From contig JAGTJL010000001.1 in assembly GCA_020746875.1 (NCBI GenBank), forward strand, positions 4,402,001 through 4,466,000: DNA of 64,000 nucleotides. Direction: 5' to 3'. The position numbers and the translations under genes are program-made. Every line of letters starts with the position of its first letter. The stretch's first letter is position 1. This DNA is from Rhexocercosporidium sp. MPI-PUGE-AT-0058 (taxonomy: Eukaryota; Ascomycota; Leotiomycetes; Helotiales). Shown piece after piece: positions 62,839-64,000 of this stretch. A model generated the notes under the pieces. It ran no database searches and was not told the origin of the DNA. It saw nothing but the letters and a program-made list of their open reading frames with translations.

Positions 62839-64000
62839 ATGGCAGGGTTTGTTGGAGAAATACCCGGCATGTACTATGGTCTGTAAAATCTTGATATCCC
62901 ATTGTTTTCACTCACTAATAGTTCTCTAGACCAAGAAAAGAAGAAATATTTTAAGATCCAAGCGAGTAGTGCAGGGCCAGCGAGTACTGCTTACTCCAGC
63001 CAAGATGTCAAACGGCGAAAACTCCGGGACGAGAAAGCGGCTGAAGCTGCACGAGACAAAGAGCGAAGAAACCGCAGGATTCAACAATCAAACGTCTTAA
63101 CACAGCCACTCGTAGGCGGAGCTCTACAAAGAGAGTATGGTAATGATGGATTTGAGCCCGCTAGGATCCTAGCTGGAGGCCTCGTTCGGCAAGGGCATGT
63201 GCTGCTTGACGAAGAACAAGCTGAGAATGGTTCTGGCACCTTTACCATCATTCACAGGCTAGAGGTCAGCCCAGCGGTGATTGATTTCAGAGTTGGTAAG
63301 TGGCCATGAATTTCCTTTTCTTTGGGAGGCTCCAAGTCAGCTGGCATGTGGTTCAAGATCAATGCAGCAACACTCCAGCTCAGTGTTCAACTGCACAGAG
63401 TGTTAAAACTGTCCATTGTTATATTGTTATGATGACTAATTTAGCGATAGTGACTAACGGCCTCATCGAGTGCTCTCGATTTGACCTAGAAAGGAGAGAT
63501 CTTTCGTCTCAGAACTTTCAATTTAGTCCTGATAAATTTTCCATGGAGATGATTCCAGAGCGGCCAAATTCATCCGATATCACTTCTGCTTGCGTACATG
63601 AGACGAACCGACTCCAAGCCACGACTTGGCTATCAAATTTTTCAACCGGGGGAATCATGATCAACGATACTACTTCTATACATGACGTGGATGACATAGA
63701 TGGTAAGTTGTTAGGTTTACTTGTCATCACGAAAAGCCTTGTGATTCCTTTCATTCTTCGGCTTTGGGTTAGCATGGCTGGAGCTCGTGTCTAACAACCC
63801 CAATTTTCTACTTGCCTTTTTGAGCAGTGGCCAACCAGTGTTTTTTGTAGAATCCCCCCCCCCTTCAGCACCAGTAATGCGATATCTGAGCACCATATAC
63901 TCTCAGGAGTTCACTTTCTCTGGTGTTGTGTGTCATAAATTATCCATTGCACACCCTTCGTTTCCGACTGCTACGTTAATCATAGTCATGCCCGCAAACT
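62839..64000 (+). CDS. DCAF4-like WD40 protein, 5' part (runs off the window)
   Basis: The start is the ATG at 62839 and the gene continues beyond 64000. Exons are 62839-62878 and 62930-63295, then more tentatively 63490-63702 and 63851 to the edge; phases agree throughout. The first splice creates EIPGMYYDQEKKKYFKIQ, the PG-[FM]-Y-[FY]-D signature at the N-terminus of DCAF4 (WDR21), a substrate receptor of CUL4-DDB1 ubiquitin ligases. A basic helical stretch (KRRKLRDEKAAEAARDKERR) follows. The acceptor of exon 3 is uncertain: 63336, 63357 and 63378 also keep the frame. Exon 4 opens with a run of ten C. The WD40 repeats would lie further right. Function is inferred from the N-terminal signature only. 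Confidence 0.7.

Overview
This window is nuclear DNA from a filamentous ascomycete (Pezizomycotina). The signs are many short introns of about 45-180 nt with GTAAGT/GTATGT donors and CTAAC-type branch sites, intergenic gaps of 0.4-5.6 kb, and conserved fungal proteins such as Pma1, an Spt23/Mga2-type factor, Yhm2, Seb1/Nrd1 and an RTA1-like protein. The gene content would fit Leotiomycetes, but that is an impression and cannot be proven from the window. I joined exons by hand and checked reading-frame phase at every junction.

Layout. 0-9 kb: a large disordered protein (+) converges on an Spt23/Mga2-like membrane-tethered transcription factor (-), followed by 3.6 kb without a gene. 12.7-20.3 kb: three minus-strand genes, a Na+/H+ antiporter, RNase H1 and the bifunctional 6-phosphofructo-2-kinase/fructose-2,6-bisphosphatase. 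20.3-25.9 kb: a 5.6 kb stretch with no gene I can support. 25.9-31 kb: an RTA1-like membrane protein, the 3' half of an isochorismatase-family gene whose 5' half is missing, and a Zn2Cys6 regulator interrupted by an unusually long intron. 32.7-38.9 kb: a long-chain acyl-CoA synthetase with a peroxisomal-type C-terminus, convergent with the plasma-membrane H+-ATPase Pma1. 39.6-40 kb: a decayed relic resembling the C-terminus of a BBE-type FAD-linked oxidase. 40.2-43.3 kb: a TTC36-like TPR gene head-to-head with 4-hydroxyphenylpyruvate dioxygenase. 45.8-49.7 kb: the citrate/2-oxoglutarate carrier Yhm2 directly downstream of citrate synthase. 50.6-53.2 kb: a Seb1/Nrd1-type RNA-binding CID protein. 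55.3-55.7 kb: a small secreted cysteine-rich candidate. 56.7-64 kb: a 1423-residue WD40 protein with a SUMO-interacting-like N-terminus, a small ABM-domain protein, and the 5' part of a DCAF4-like WD40 gene that runs off the window.

How the genes relate. Most are housekeeping or metabolic and not a gene cluster. Two neighbourhoods look functionally meaningful. In one, HPPD (tyrosine catabolism) shares a promoter region with a homologue of TTC36, which in mammals is reported to control HPPD stability. In the other, citrate synthase sits next to the carrier that exports its product from mitochondria. Acyl-CoA synthetase and citrate synthase both end in peroxisome-type tripeptides, which fits fatty-acid-derived acetyl-CoA metabolism. 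I found no CRISPR array, no convincing tRNA or rRNA gene and no intact transposon.
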